Shown piece after piece: positions 8,995-17,811 of a stretch of 64,000 nucleotides of DNA (the stretch's first letter is position 1; each line of letters starts with the position of its first letter). The DNA lies in the NCBI GenBank assembly GCA_024579835.1, contig CP102060.1, positions 930,001 through 994,000 of the forward strand, given 5' to 3'. A program made the position numbers and the translations under genes. The notes below the pieces were generated by a model that worked only from the letters and a program-made list of their open reading frames with translations, was not told the origin of the DNA and did no database searches. Origin of the DNA: Clostridiaceae bacterium HFYG-1003 (lineage in GTDB: Bacteria; Bacillota; Clostridia; Clostridiales; Clostridiaceae).

Positions 8995-11685
8995 ATGCAT
9001 CGAAACAAAAATCTGATTCGTTTCGCGTCGGCTGCTCTGGCGTTTTCATTGCAAATTGGTTTGTCTGGGGGAGTTGCTTTGGCGAATCCGTTCCGGCAAG
9101 GCTCGGACTATGTTCGTCCCGCCTTGTATCACCCGGCGATCGGGATTGAGACCAATCGGACCATCGTTTCGCAGATGGCGGATATGACGGCACCGGTCAT
9201 TGACCGGTCGACGCTGTCGGTGGTTCAGACGGCAACGACGCCGGGTGGACTGGTCACGATCCGAGTCAAGGTGACGGATGAGAATACCGGAGTTCGGGAA
9301 GTTAAGTTCACCTTCGACAATGTCAACGGGGGCTATCGCTACCTGACGACGATTCGGCCGGATGCTTCGGGTTATTATTCGGTGCAGATCCCGATTGATT
9401 CCAACACCCATGACGGAGGCTGGTCGCTGTCCTTCCTGGAAGCCGTCGACAATAACGGCAACTGCCGGTTCTATAACGGCCGGGAAGTGGATCTGAGCCG
9501 CGGGAACTTCACGGTGGTCAATCCCAAAGCGGATATGACGGCGCCGGTGGTTCAGGTGGGAACTCTGAAGATTAATCAGACCACAGCCAAGCCTGGGGAT
9601 ACCATCCGGATGGGGGCTCTGGCAGCGGATGAAAAGACCTCGGTGAAAGAGGTTCAGTATACGCTGATTAACGAGAACCGGGGATCCAAAGTTCTGTCAT
9701 CTACTAAGGCGGACATCAACGGCTACTATATGGCGAGCTTCGTGATTGATGCCAATACCCACCATGGCAAGTGGACGCTCCAGGACATCAGCGTTGTAGA
9801 TGACAACGGCAACTACCGGGCGTATTCCAGCTATGACGAGGATCTGAGCAAGGGCAACTTCACGGTGGATAATCCCGGGGCGGACATGACACCTCCGACC
9901 ATTGACATTTCAACATTGTCAGTGAACCGCACCACTGCCTATCCGGGCCAAAGCGTCCGGGTCAAGGTCAAGGCTTCGGACTCCCAGACAGGGGTTCGCT
10001 CCGTGGAATTTGATCTGCACAACGAATACGGCGGCATGGCCACGTTCAAGGATACGACGCCGGACTCCTATGGCTATTACTCCATGGATCTGGACATCAC
10101 GGATGTCACCCACACCGGCAAATGGTATGTCAACGGCATCGGCGCTGTGGACAACAATGACAATTACACCGGAAACTGGTTCTACGACACGGATCTGTCC
10201 AAGGGATCCTTCACTGTCCAGGAATCGCTCCTGCCGGAAAACCCGATCAATGCCATCGTCATCGACAAGGATACCACCTGGAATTACAAGGTTGTGGATC
10301 AGGATGTCTATGTCGCACCGGACGCTGTGCTCAAAACCGGCGATGTCAACATCCGGGGCAATCTGTACATCTACGGGACGGTGGAAACCAGCCAGTCCCT
10401 GAAGGCGACCAACCTGTATGCCGTTTCCGTGCGACAGGGCGCCATGACCAGCCGCACCAAGGGCGCGCTGTATGTGGCCGGGGGCACCACCAGCTTCCTC
10501 AAATCAAACCTCTCGGCTCAGCCGGTACCGTCGATCCCGATTCAGATCATGAGTGAGAATCAGGTCAATCCAGACGGGATCCTGCCGCTGATTGAGGGCG
10601 CAACGGTGAAAGTCGGAACGCTGACCCTGAATGGCCAGTCCGTTCCGCTGAACTACAACGGAACCTTTACGGTAGATAATGTCCAGGTGGGCAAAGCCCA
10701 GAGCCTGAACTTCCGGTTTGTCGACAGCTATGGCAAGGAAACCCTCATGACTTATGCCGTGGACAACCCCATTGACAAGGTTGAGGTACTGGCCGGAGCC
10801 AGCCGCTATGAGACCGCGAATATTATCAGCGCAGCTGCCTTCTCTTCTGCCGGCACGGCGATCCTGGTATCAGGGGCCAACTTCCCGGATGCTCTGGCTG
10901 CCGGTCCGCTGGCCACGGCACTGAATGCACCGATCCTTCTGACCTCGAAGACGGAGCTGACCGCCGTGACCAAACAGGAACTGGTCCGCCTGGGCGTCAA
11001 GAAGGTGATCATCATGGGCGGCACAACCGCCATCGATGCCGCCGTTGAAACCAGCCTCAAGGCAATGAGCGGTATGACGGTAGAGCGGATTGCCGGAACC
11101 ACCCGCTACGACACCGCAATCAAAGCGGCAGAGCGTCTGGAACTGATCAAGGGGAAACCGACCTCGGTCATCCTGGCTTCAGGCAGCTCCTTCCCGGATG
11201 CGCTGGCCATCGGCAGCTACGCAGCCAAGAACGGAATTCCGATCCTGCTGACCGATGGCAAGAGCCTGGGTCTGGGAAATGATGCTTATCTCAAGAGCAA
11301 GGGCATCACCAAAGTCACCATGGTGGGCGGCACCCTGGTGCTGAGCAGCACACTGCAGCAGTCCCTGGTTACCAAAGGACTTACCGTTACCCGTCTGGCC
11401 GGAGCGACCCGGACAGAGACCGCAACCCTGGTTGCAAAGACCTACTATCCGGAAGCCACCGGCGCCATTGTCGCCAATGGCTGGACCTTTGCCGACGCGC
11501 TGGCAGCCGTACCCTATGCCGCCAAGCTCAATGTACCGATCCTGCTGGTGAGCAAAACCGCCATCGACACCAGCGTGAAAGGCTATCTGGCCAATTCACC
11601 GGTCCATGACATCAAAGTGGTCGGAGGCGAACTGGTGATTTCTTCCGCGGTGCAGACCCAGCTGATGGAAGCCATGGCTCAGTAA
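8995..11685 (+). CDS. Secreted CWB2-anchored adhesin-like protein
   Basis: The start is ATG 8995, five bases after GGAGG at 8985-8989; the in-frame TTG upstream overlaps that site. The 896 residues show a signal peptide (to about residue 31, ALANP). Three homologous beta-sandwich repeats of about 117 residues begin near 62, 178 and 295, each with ADMTxPxx, a GYY core and VDNNGN. A middle segment (about 408-590) contains VDQDVYVAPDAVLKTGDVNIRGNLYIYG. Three CWB2 modules (about 593-896) carry RYETANI, FPDALAAGPLA and VIIMGG. CWB2 triplets hold proteins non-covalently to an anionic cell-wall polymer in Clostridioides. It is probably a surface structural or binding protein; the ligand is unknown. 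Confidence 0.88.
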   Translation: MHRNKNLIRFASAALAFSLQIGLSGGVALANPFRQGSDYVRPALYHPAIGIETNRTIVSQMADMTAPVIDRSTLSVVQTATTPGGLVTIRVKVTDENTGVREVKFTFDNVNGGYRYLTTIRPDASGYYSVQIPIDSNTHDGGWSLSFLEAVDNNGNCRFYNGREVDLSRGNFTVVNPKADMTAPVVQVGTLKINQTTAKPGDTIRMGALAADEKTSVKEVQYTLINENRGSKVLSSTKADINGYYMASFVIDANTHHGKWTLQDISVVDDNGNYRAYSSYDEDLSKGNFTVDNPGADMTPPTIDISTLSVNRTTAYPGQSVRVKVKASDSQTGVRSVEFDLHNEYGGMATFKDTTPDSYGYYSMDLDITDVTHTGKWYVNGIGAVDNNDNYTGNWFYDTDLSKGSFTVQESLLPENPINAIVIDKDTTWNYKVVDQDVYVAPDAVLKTGDVNIRGNLYIYGTVETSQSLKATNLYAVSVRQGAMTSRTKGALYVAGGTTSFLKSNLSAQPVPSIPIQIMSENQVNPDGILPLIEGATVKVGTLTLNGQSVPLNYNGTFTVDNVQVGKAQSLNFRFVDSYGKETLMTYAVDNPIDKVEVLAGASRYETANIISAAAFSSAGTAILVSGANFPDALAAGPLATALNAPILLTSKTELTAVTKQELVRLGVKKVIIMGGTTAIDAAVETSLKAMSGMTVERIAGTTRYDTAIKAAERLELIKGKPTSVILASGSSFPDALAIGSYAAKNGIPILLTDGKSLGLGNDAYLKSKGITKVTMVGGTLVLSSTLQQSLVTKGLTVTRLAGATRTETATLVAKTYYPEATGAIVANGWTFADALAAVPYAAKLNVPILLVSKTAIDTSVKGYLANSPVHDIKVVGGELVISSAVQTQLMEAMAQ

Positions 11686-11879
11686 GGTGAAGGATTGCTC
11701 CCAACCTGGGAGCAATCCGACGAAGATGCTGATCGCAGCAGCCCACACAAAGGGATCTGCAGCACTGGACTTCAACAGATTCGAATCAAGTATCTAAAAC
11801 AGAAATTTCACCGGGGACCTTCGGGACCTGTACCTGCAAACCAGCAGAAGGCCGAGAGCTCTGATCTTCGAGTGACTAA

Positions 11880-11920
11880 GGAAATGCGCCGGAATCAACC
11901 GCTGATTCCGGCGCATTTCC
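11880..11920 (+). terminator. Strong hairpin, probable terminator of the CWB2 adhesin gene
   Basis: GGAAATGCGCCGGAATCA pairs with TGATTCCGGCGCATTTCC around a 5-base loop. No long T run follows, so termination is likely but not certain. It lies about 195 bases after the stop at 11685, and the stretch between holds no credible gene. Confidence 0.6.
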
Positions 11921-12155
11921 TGTCTGGGATTCATGAAAAAAAACAGATTTTTTGTACGACGGTCCGTTTGCAGGTTTCATCGGCAGAGGGGACTGGGGCA
12001 ACTTGCTGCAGATCCCCGGTTGGCATCCAAGTCGGCTCTGGTGGCGGATCCGGCACGAGGGAAGCCGGACGAAAAGCCGGTCAGGGCAAGAGGTAAACCG
12101 TTAATTCATAATTATACTATATTATTGCATTTTATTGATTAACTATTATAGTCGA

Positions 12156-12203
12156 AAATCAATGGGCTAAATCCACATTTGAATGTGGGTTAATTGATTT
12201 TTT
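12156..12203 (+). terminator. Hairpin with T-run inside the leader region of the CWB2-CAP gene
   Basis: AAATCAAT (12156-12163) pairs with ATTGATTT (12193-12200). Inside it CCACATT pairs with AATGTGG, and six T follow. The hairpin sits in an AT-rich stretch about 175 bases before the CWB2-CAP start, with no gene just upstream. It could attenuate that gene or end an unseen short transcript. Confidence 0.55.
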
Positions 12204-12379
12204 GGCTATTTTTAAGGGGTATTGAACGGCATTTAAATTTAGAATGAATATAAAAGGGTGGTATCGAAGAAGTTTTTTGAACTGTTAAAGTAAAAATAAC
12301 CTACATAAATATTTATTTTCTAGAATTAATATGTTATTATGAAAACGATTCTTTAAAAACTAGACAATTGGGGGACATT

Positions 12380-13909
12380 ATGGAAAAAAGGAAACATGTA
12401 CTTCGTGGACTCACATCATCTCTGGTTATGGCCCTTGCACTTCAAGTCATGCCGGTGTCGCTCTTCAGTCACTCTGCCATGGCGCAAACCACCAGCTCGG
12501 TATTTAACCCGCCGGTGGTTGAAACCAGCCTGCCGCAAAAGTCAATCCAGACGCTGGCCTCCACGGTGAATCCGGGAAACCTGAAAGTGTTCAACGGACC
12601 CAACCGGTACGCCACCGCGACCTATATCAGCAAAGCGACTTATACCATGGCGGATACCGTCATTCTGGTTCAGGGAACGAACTTTCCCGACGCTCTGTCA
12701 GCCGGGCCCCTGGCCTATGCGCTGAACGCGCCGATTCTTTTAACCTCCACCACGGAACTTTCGGCGGATACCCGCCAGGAAATGGTTCGCCTGGGAGCAA
12801 CCAAGGTAATTATCCTGGGCGGCTTGTCGGCCATCAGTTCCTCGGTTGAATCCGAGCTCAATTCCCTGGGATACAATGTCGAGCGCATCAGCGGCAGCGA
12901 CCGCTATGAAACGGCGCTGAAGGTTGCCATTCGCCTGCGAGCCAGCAATGTCATCACCAGCGCGGCCGTTCTGACCGCCGGCGACCAGTTTGCCGATGCC
13001 CTGTCGGCCGGCAGCATGGCAGCCAAGAAAGGCTATCCGGTTCTGCTGACGGACGGCAAAACCTTGTCCAAGTCGGTGATTGATCACCTCGTCAGCAACC
13101 GCATTAAAACGGTCTACATCATCGGAGGCTATCTGGCCATCGATCAGGGAATGGAAAAGATTCTGACCGACGCCGGCATTGCCGCTGTCCGCATCAACGG
13201 AGCGGATCGGATCGAAACCTCCACCATGATTGCCGATCAGTTCTTCCGCACCAGAAAAGCAGTCATTGCCAACGGCTGGAGCTTTGTGGATGCACTGGCA
13301 GCTACTCCCTTTGCCGCAAAGAATGATGCGCCGATCCTTTTGGTAAAACAGGACGACCTCAGCGACAAAGTCATTGAATATGTTTCCTATTACGAATGCA
13401 CCGACCTGTTTGTCGCCGGCGGTGACCTGGTTGTCAGCAGCCCCGTCCGGGAACGCCTGGCGGATCTGATCGCGGTTGAAACCTTCACCATCCGGGTGAA
13501 AAACACCGACGGAACCTATTCCAACCAGTACATCAGCGCCCGGGTCAACAAGGAATACGCCAAACAGGCCTTTGATCTGCAGAACCAGCATCGGGTCAAA
13601 AACGGCCGCGTGCCGCTGGCCTGGGATGAAAGATATTACGACGCGGCGAAAGTCCGCGCAGTGGAACTTTCCATTCTCTTCAGCCACACCCGGCCGGACG
13701 GACGCAACTGTCTGACCATTGGGCCGGATCTGAATCTGACCGGAGAAAATGCGGCGGCCGGGCATCCGACCCCGGAGGCTGTGATTTATGCCTACAGCCA
13801 GTCGGAAGGACATAACGCCAACATGCTGCGCACCGTCTTCAGCAAATCAGCCATCGCTCGTGTGCAGGTCAACCAGTTCCCCTACTGGATCACCCTGTTC
13901 GGCAACTAA
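12380..13909 (+). CDS. Secreted CWB2 protein with C-terminal CAP/SCP domain
   Basis: ATG 12380 follows GGGGG at 12370-12374. The 509-residue product has a signal peptide (to about residue 37, HSAMA). Three CWB2 modules lie at about 63-365 (NRYATATYI, FPDALSAGPLAYALNAPILL, KVIILGG). A CAP/SCP-type domain at about 390-505 has LNxQHRVKNG-like start, FSHTRPDGR, TGENAAAG and GHNANML. In other Clostridia this combination is found in surface proteins. CAP domains have roles in spore or wall biology and sometimes bind lipids, but this one cannot be assigned a reaction. The order CWB2 first, CAP last differs from proteins whose CWB2 is C-terminal. Confidence 0.88.
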   Translation: MEKRKHVLRGLTSSLVMALALQVMPVSLFSHSAMAQTTSSVFNPPVVETSLPQKSIQTLASTVNPGNLKVFNGPNRYATATYISKATYTMADTVILVQGTNFPDALSAGPLAYALNAPILLTSTTELSADTRQEMVRLGATKVIILGGLSAISSSVESELNSLGYNVERISGSDRYETALKVAIRLRASNVITSAAVLTAGDQFADALSAGSMAAKKGYPVLLTDGKTLSKSVIDHLVSNRIKTVYIIGGYLAIDQGMEKILTDAGIAAVRINGADRIETSTMIADQFFRTRKAVIANGWSFVDALAATPFAAKNDAPILLVKQDDLSDKVIEYVSYYECTDLFVAGGDLVVSSPVRERLADLIAVETFTIRVKNTDGTYSNQYISARVNKEYAKQAFDLQNQHRVKNGRVPLAWDERYYDAAKVRAVELSILFSHTRPDGRNCLTIGPDLNLTGENAAAGHPTPEAVIYAYSQSEGHNANMLRTVFSKSAIARVQVNQFPYWITLFGN

Positions 13910-13998
13910 CTTCATCAACTCACACTCTCGCGCATCCCGGAATCATGGCCTTCCCCCTCGGAGCCCGTGGTTTCGGAATGATGCCGGAGTCCATCAAA

Positions 13999-14040
13999 AA
14001 GAGCGGGAGCGCCCGGTGCATGCCGGGCGCTCCCGCTCTT
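13999..14040 (-). terminator. Bidirectional terminator between convergent genes
   Basis: A perfect 18-bp stem, AAGAGCGGGAGCGCCCGG with its complement, surrounds a 6-base loop. The minus strand continues with a T run, so it serves best for the OCD-family gene, but it also lies about 90 bases after the CWB2-CAP stop. Confidence 0.85.
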
Positions 14041-14070
14041 GTCTGATTCTGAAAAGAGGTGATGGAGCTG

Positions 14071-15054
14071 CTAAAGATCGATCAGGGTGCCAATGCCCAT
14101 TTCCCGGGCGTTCTCGTAGATCTTGCGGGCCACGACGATGTCCAGGATGGCATTGCCGGTGGTTTCGAAGAAGGTAATTTCATCCAGGGATTCCCGACCG
14201 GGCTTTCGGCCGCTGACCAGTTCCCCCAGCTCTCCCGTAATTCGGGAAGGGTCGAACTGACCGGATCGGATGAGTTTCTGGAAATCACCGGATTCGGTAA
14301 TGGCGTCTTTGGTATCCACAAAGATCTTGCCGGCCCGGAGCAGCACTTCCGGCGGAATCTCGCTCATTTCCGGCGTATAGGAGCCCACACCGTTGATATG
14401 GACGCCTTTTTTGAGCAGCGTGCCGTCAAAGACCGGGACTTTGGCCGTCGTGACCGTGGTAATGATGTCGGCTTCCCGGATGTCCTGGGACAGATCCTCC
14501 GAGGCCCGGATGGCGACATCATAGCGCCTGGCCATGGCATCGGCAAAGGCTTTGGCCCGTTCCGGACTGACATCATAGACCCGGACATCCCGGATCGGTC
14601 GGACATCCAGGACGGCTTCGAGCTGAGTGGCTGCCTGTCCGCCGGTGCCGATCAGAACAAAGTTGCGGGCATCCAGCCGGGCCAGCAGATCCGTGGCGGC
14701 ACCAGCCACTGCGCCGGTGCGAAGCTGGGTCAGGTAAGTTCCGTCCATCAGAGCGATGACCTGGCCGGTGGCATCATCCTGCAGCACCATGGTGGAGGGA
14801 ACGCTGGTAATGCCTTTCTCAATATTGCGGGGGTAGACCGATACGATCTTGACGCCCAGCGCGTGGCCTGCCCTGGCGTAGCCCGGCATATACAGGCTCT
14901 GGCCCTCGAACTCCTCGATGTTGAGATTGACGCGCAGCGGAATGTCGCTCTCACCCCTGGAGTACATCGCCAGAGCATCCTGATCGGCGCGGATGGCTTC
15001 CGCCATGGTGATGACCCGTTTCATTTCTTCCTGGTTCAATAACAGTATTTTCAT
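14071..15054 (-). CDS. Ornithine cyclodeaminase/mu-crystallin family enzyme
   Basis: 327 residues, preceded on the minus strand by GGGAGGATCGCCG. The family's N-terminal substrate domain includes VPSTMVLQD and the LRTGAVAGAAT motif, followed by an NAD-binding Rossmann domain with LIGTGGQAATQLEA (about residues 135-150) and YDVSPERAKAF. Members convert ornithine to proline and ammonia, or reduce imino acids or interconvert alanine and pyruvate. The sequence fits the family well, but the substrate cannot be fixed from it. It is a single gene facing the CWB2-CAP gene; neighbours give no pathway clue. Confidence 0.85.
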   Translation of the reverse strand: MKILLLNQEEMKRVITMAEAIRADQDALAMYSRGESDIPLRVNLNIEEFEGQSLYMPGYARAGHALGVKIVSVYPRNIEKGITSVPSTMVLQDDATGQVIALMDGTYLTQLRTGAVAGAATDLLARLDARNFVLIGTGGQAATQLEAVLDVRPIRDVRVYDVSPERAKAFADAMARRYDVAIRASEDLSQDIREADIITTVTTAKVPVFDGTLLKKGVHINGVGSYTPEMSEIPPEVLLRAGKIFVDTKDAITESGDFQKLIRSGQFDPSRITGELGELVSGRKPGRESLDEITFFETTGNAILDIVVARKIYENAREMGIGTLIDL

Positions 15055-15137
15055 CGGCGATCCTCCCTTGATTCCAGACGTTGCGGCGAATTCATCGGAC
15101 CTTTGCCCAGCGTATGGTTCTTACTCGTATTGTACCA

Positions 15138-15234
15138 AAGACTGGAGATGGAGTCATGAAAAGACTCGTGATGGGGTCGTGAAAAGAATGGGAATGAAGT
15201 TAGGGGAAGACTGGAATGAAGTTATGATAAGACG
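15138..15234. repeat. Degenerate tandem array, period about 23 bp
   Basis: About four units between the divergent OCD-family and glycerate kinase genes, marked by AAGACT/AAGAAT recurring every 23 bases and GGARTGRRGTNNKG in between. Confidence 0.55.
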
Positions 15235-15385
15235 CGGGTTCGGTGTCTGCTCCTGAGTTGACAAGGACCGGACGGACATCAATAATTGAGACAGTGACAG
15301 CAATGAGTTCCGGGCGGATTCCAAGAGCCGCCGGTGAGCAAGCTGATCGGTCTGGCTGGCCAGAACCGGAAGGAGAAGAATCAAC

Positions 15386-16525
15386 ATGAAATTTGTCCTG
15401 ATCCCGGATTCATTCAAAGGAACCATGACATCAATAGAGATCTGTCAAATACTCGAAGAATCAATCCATCGCCGCTTCAGTGAGGCGCAGGTCCGATCCA
15501 TCCCGGTGGCCGACGGCGGGGAGGGCACCGTGGACGCCTTTCTCTGCGCTCTGGGCGGCGAAACGATTGAGGCGGCGGTGACCGGTCCCTATGGAGAACC
15601 CATGACAGCAGCCTATGGTCTGCTGGACGGGGGAGAAACGGCGGTGATTGAGATGGCTGCCTGCGCCGGTCTGCCCCTGGTGGAGGGACGCAGGAATCCC
15701 GGACTGACCACTACCTATGGCGTGGGAGAACTGCTGCTGGATGCCGCCCGTCGCGGCGTGCGGCGAATCATTGTCGGTCTGGGCGGCAGCGCCACCAACG
15801 ATGGCGGCTGCGGAGCCGCCGCGGCCGCCGGCATCCGCTTTCTGGACAGCAGCGGCGAGGTCTTTCACCCCACCGGCGCCACCCTGAAGGACATCGCCCG
15901 GATCGATGATTCAGCCCGGTCTCCCGAACTGACCGGAGTGGAGATCCTTACCATGTGCGATATCGACAATCCGATGCATGGCCCGCAGGGTGCCGCCTAT
16001 ATCTTCGGTCCGCAAAAAGGAGCGGATCCGGCCATGGTCAGAGATCTGGATCAAGGTCTGATCCATCTGGCGGAAGTAATCCGGCGGGATCTGGGCAGGG
16101 ATCTGTCAGAGCTGCCCGGAGCCGGAGCCGCCGGAGCCATGGGCGCCGGCATGGCCGCCTTCTTCGGTTCGCCCTTGCGCCAGGGCATACAGATTGTACT
16201 GGATACCGTGGAGTTTGATCGGCTAATTTCAGACTGCGACTACATCCTGACCGGAGAAGGCAGAATCGACAGCCAGAGTCTGCGCGGCAAAGTCGTCATG
16301 GGCGTGGCCGGCCGGGCCAAAGCGCAGAACAAACCCGTTCTGGTCCTAGCCGGCGGCGCGGACGGAGACCTGGAGCCAGCTTATGCAGGCGGCGTCACCG
16401 CCATCTTTACCATTAACCGCCTCCCCGAACCCCTGGAAGTCAGCCGTTATAAAAGCCGGGAAAACCTGGCCGCCACCGCTGACAACATCCTGCGCCTGAT
16501 CCAGGCTGCCCTGCCAGTCCATTAA
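15386..16525 (+). CDS. glxK: Glycerate kinase (GlxK/GarK family)
   Basis: 379 residues, the usual size for this family, preceded by GGAAGGAGAAGAATCAAC. Conserved segments include the opening IPDSFKGTMTS, ADGGEGTVDA, GLGGSATNDGGCGAAAA, MCDIDNPMHGPQGAA, and the near-C-terminal TGEGRIDSQSLRGK. The enzyme phosphorylates D-glycerate with ATP to 2- or 3-phosphoglycerate and lets serine or glyoxylate-derived carbon enter glycolysis. No other glycerate-pathway gene is adjacent and the gene appears to stand alone, so the exact product isomer is not inferred. Confidence 0.92.
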   Translation: MKFVLIPDSFKGTMTSIEICQILEESIHRRFSEAQVRSIPVADGGEGTVDAFLCALGGETIEAAVTGPYGEPMTAAYGLLDGGETAVIEMAACAGLPLVEGRRNPGLTTTYGVGELLLDAARRGVRRIIVGLGGSATNDGGCGAAAAAGIRFLDSSGEVFHPTGATLKDIARIDDSARSPELTGVEILTMCDIDNPMHGPQGAAYIFGPQKGADPAMVRDLDQGLIHLAEVIRRDLGRDLSELPGAGAAGAMGAGMAAFFGSPLRQGIQIVLDTVEFDRLISDCDYILTGEGRIDSQSLRGKVVMGVAGRAKAQNKPVLVLAGGADGDLEPAYAGGVTAIFTINRLPEPLEVSRYKSRENLAATADNILRLIQAALPVH

Positions 16526-16554
16526 GCAGTCCGACGAAGAGCCGGGACGGAAAA

Positions 16555-16614
16555 CCATGACTTAGAACCATGACTTAGAACCATGACTTAAACCATGACT
16601 TAGAACCATGACGC
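16555..16614. repeat. 13-bp tandem array (CCATGACTTAGAA)
   Basis: Five units start at 16555, 16568, 16581, 16593 and 16606 (spacing 13, 13, 12, 13), with decaying copies to about 16640. It lies 30 bases after the glycerate kinase stop. Confidence 0.85.
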
Positions 16615-16755
16615 AGCACCATAACAGAGAATCACGACCCGTCCTTCGCAGCTTGGCGGGAAAACGCTGATTCGTCCGGCAGTCGTTTAACCGGGGGAGC
16701 CATTAGCCGGAGAATCACTCTGCGTAAGCCCCACTTTTTCACAGGAGGGATCCCA

Positions 16756-17430
16756 TTGTCCAATTACTATGAGGAGCATCTGCATTCGACCAGTCTGTTC
16801 CAGGTGTATCAGACCGATTTGCCCAGAATCAGGCAGTATCTCGACGAAGAAATCCGTTTTGTCCAAAAGGAGCTGAAACCGGATTTCAGGATCCTGGAGG
16901 TTGGTGCCGGCTATGGCCGGATCCTGCGGGAGCTGGCGCCGTCCGTGGCAACTGCCGTCGGGGTGGATCTCTCGGCCGATTCGATCCGGCTGGCCCAGGC
17001 GTACTGCAAGGACCAGCCCAACTGCAGTTTTCAGGTCATGGATGCTTTTCACCTGGATTTTGAGGAACCCTTTGACGCGGTGATCTGCCTGCAGAATGGG
17101 TTGTCGGCGATCAAAGGCCAGCCCTTGGCGCTGATCCGGCAGTGCCTGAAGGTTTTAAAGAAAGGTGGGCGGGCCTATTTCAGCACCTACAGCCCAAGGT
17201 TCTGGGACCACCGGCTGGCCTGGTTTCAGGAACAGGCGGACATAGGGTTGCTGGGTGAAATTGACCCAGTGCAGACCGGAGACGGCAGGATCGTCTGTCG
17301 GGACGGTTTTGTCGGCATCGCCTATACCGAGAATGACCTGCGTCAGCTGGCCGAAGCCACCGGCTGTTCTTATCACATGGAGGAAGTCGATGGGTCCAGT
17401 TTGTTCCTCCTGGTGGATCAGCTGCCATGA
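16756..17430 (+). CDS. SAM-dependent class I methyltransferase
   Basis: 224 residues starting at TTG 16756, eight bases after AGGAGGG. The Rossmann-like fold shows motif I ILEVGAGYGRIL (about residues 50-61), VDLSADSIRLA, a DAFHLDF acidic segment, AVICLQNGLSAI and LKKGGRAYFSTYS. It resembles general methyltransferases of the Methyltransf_11/25 type acting on small molecules. The start MSNYYEEHLHSTSLFQVYQTD is typical of a small Clostridia group. No substrate can be named. It is a single gene ending at a terminator. Confidence 0.85.
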   Translation: MSNYYEEHLHSTSLFQVYQTDLPRIRQYLDEEIRFVQKELKPDFRILEVGAGYGRILRELAPSVATAVGVDLSADSIRLAQAYCKDQPNCSFQVMDAFHLDFEEPFDAVICLQNGLSAIKGQPLALIRQCLKVLKKGGRAYFSTYSPRFWDHRLAWFQEQADIGLLGEIDPVQTGDGRIVCRDGFVGIAYTENDLRQLAEATGCSYHMEEVDGSSLFLLVDQLP

Positions 17431-17462
17431 ATACCCGAAAGAAAAAGAACGGATTGAATCCG

Positions 17463-17491
17463 AAGCGGTGTGCCTGGGCATGCCGCTTTTT
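17463..17491 (+). terminator. Intrinsic terminator after the methyltransferase
   Basis: AAGCGGTGTGCC pairs (two G-U pairs) with GGCATGCCGCTT, followed by TTT. Confidence 0.75.
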
Positions 17492-17811
17492 CCATGATAA
17501 AGGTTTTGTAAAATATATTTCGGAATCTGGGGGTCTTGCCATTCTAAATGTGAATAAAAAATGATACATTTACTATATATTCATAAACAGCAAATCCATT
17601 GCAGCGCCAGTGCATTCAGTCTGTGCCGTCCTGTTTTCCGGGGTGTTCGGCGGAATACCGGAGGATGGAGCAGTACGGACTGAGAATATGGCGTCCTGGG
17701 TTTGCGCAAGCGGTCTTGTTGGTTCTTGCTGCTGGTTTGATCACCCTTTGCGAGGGAGTGGTCGCTGCTGTCGTCATTGCGAAGAGAAAAAATATGAGTT
17801 TGAGGGGATTT

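Noticed and set aside
11695-12096. 133-codon plus frame after the CWB2 adhesin
   Set aside because: No ribosome site, overlaps the terminator hairpin at 11880 and has no family features.
12125-12152. TTGCAT-N16-TATAGT as promoter of the CWB2-CAP gene
   Set aside because: The predicted start falls inside the 5' arm of the hairpin at 12156, so the assignment is ambiguous; not listed as a feature.
12740-13813. 357-codon minus-strand frame opposite the CWB2-CAP gene
   Set aside because: Shadow frame; the plus strand has signal peptide, CWB2 and CAP domains.
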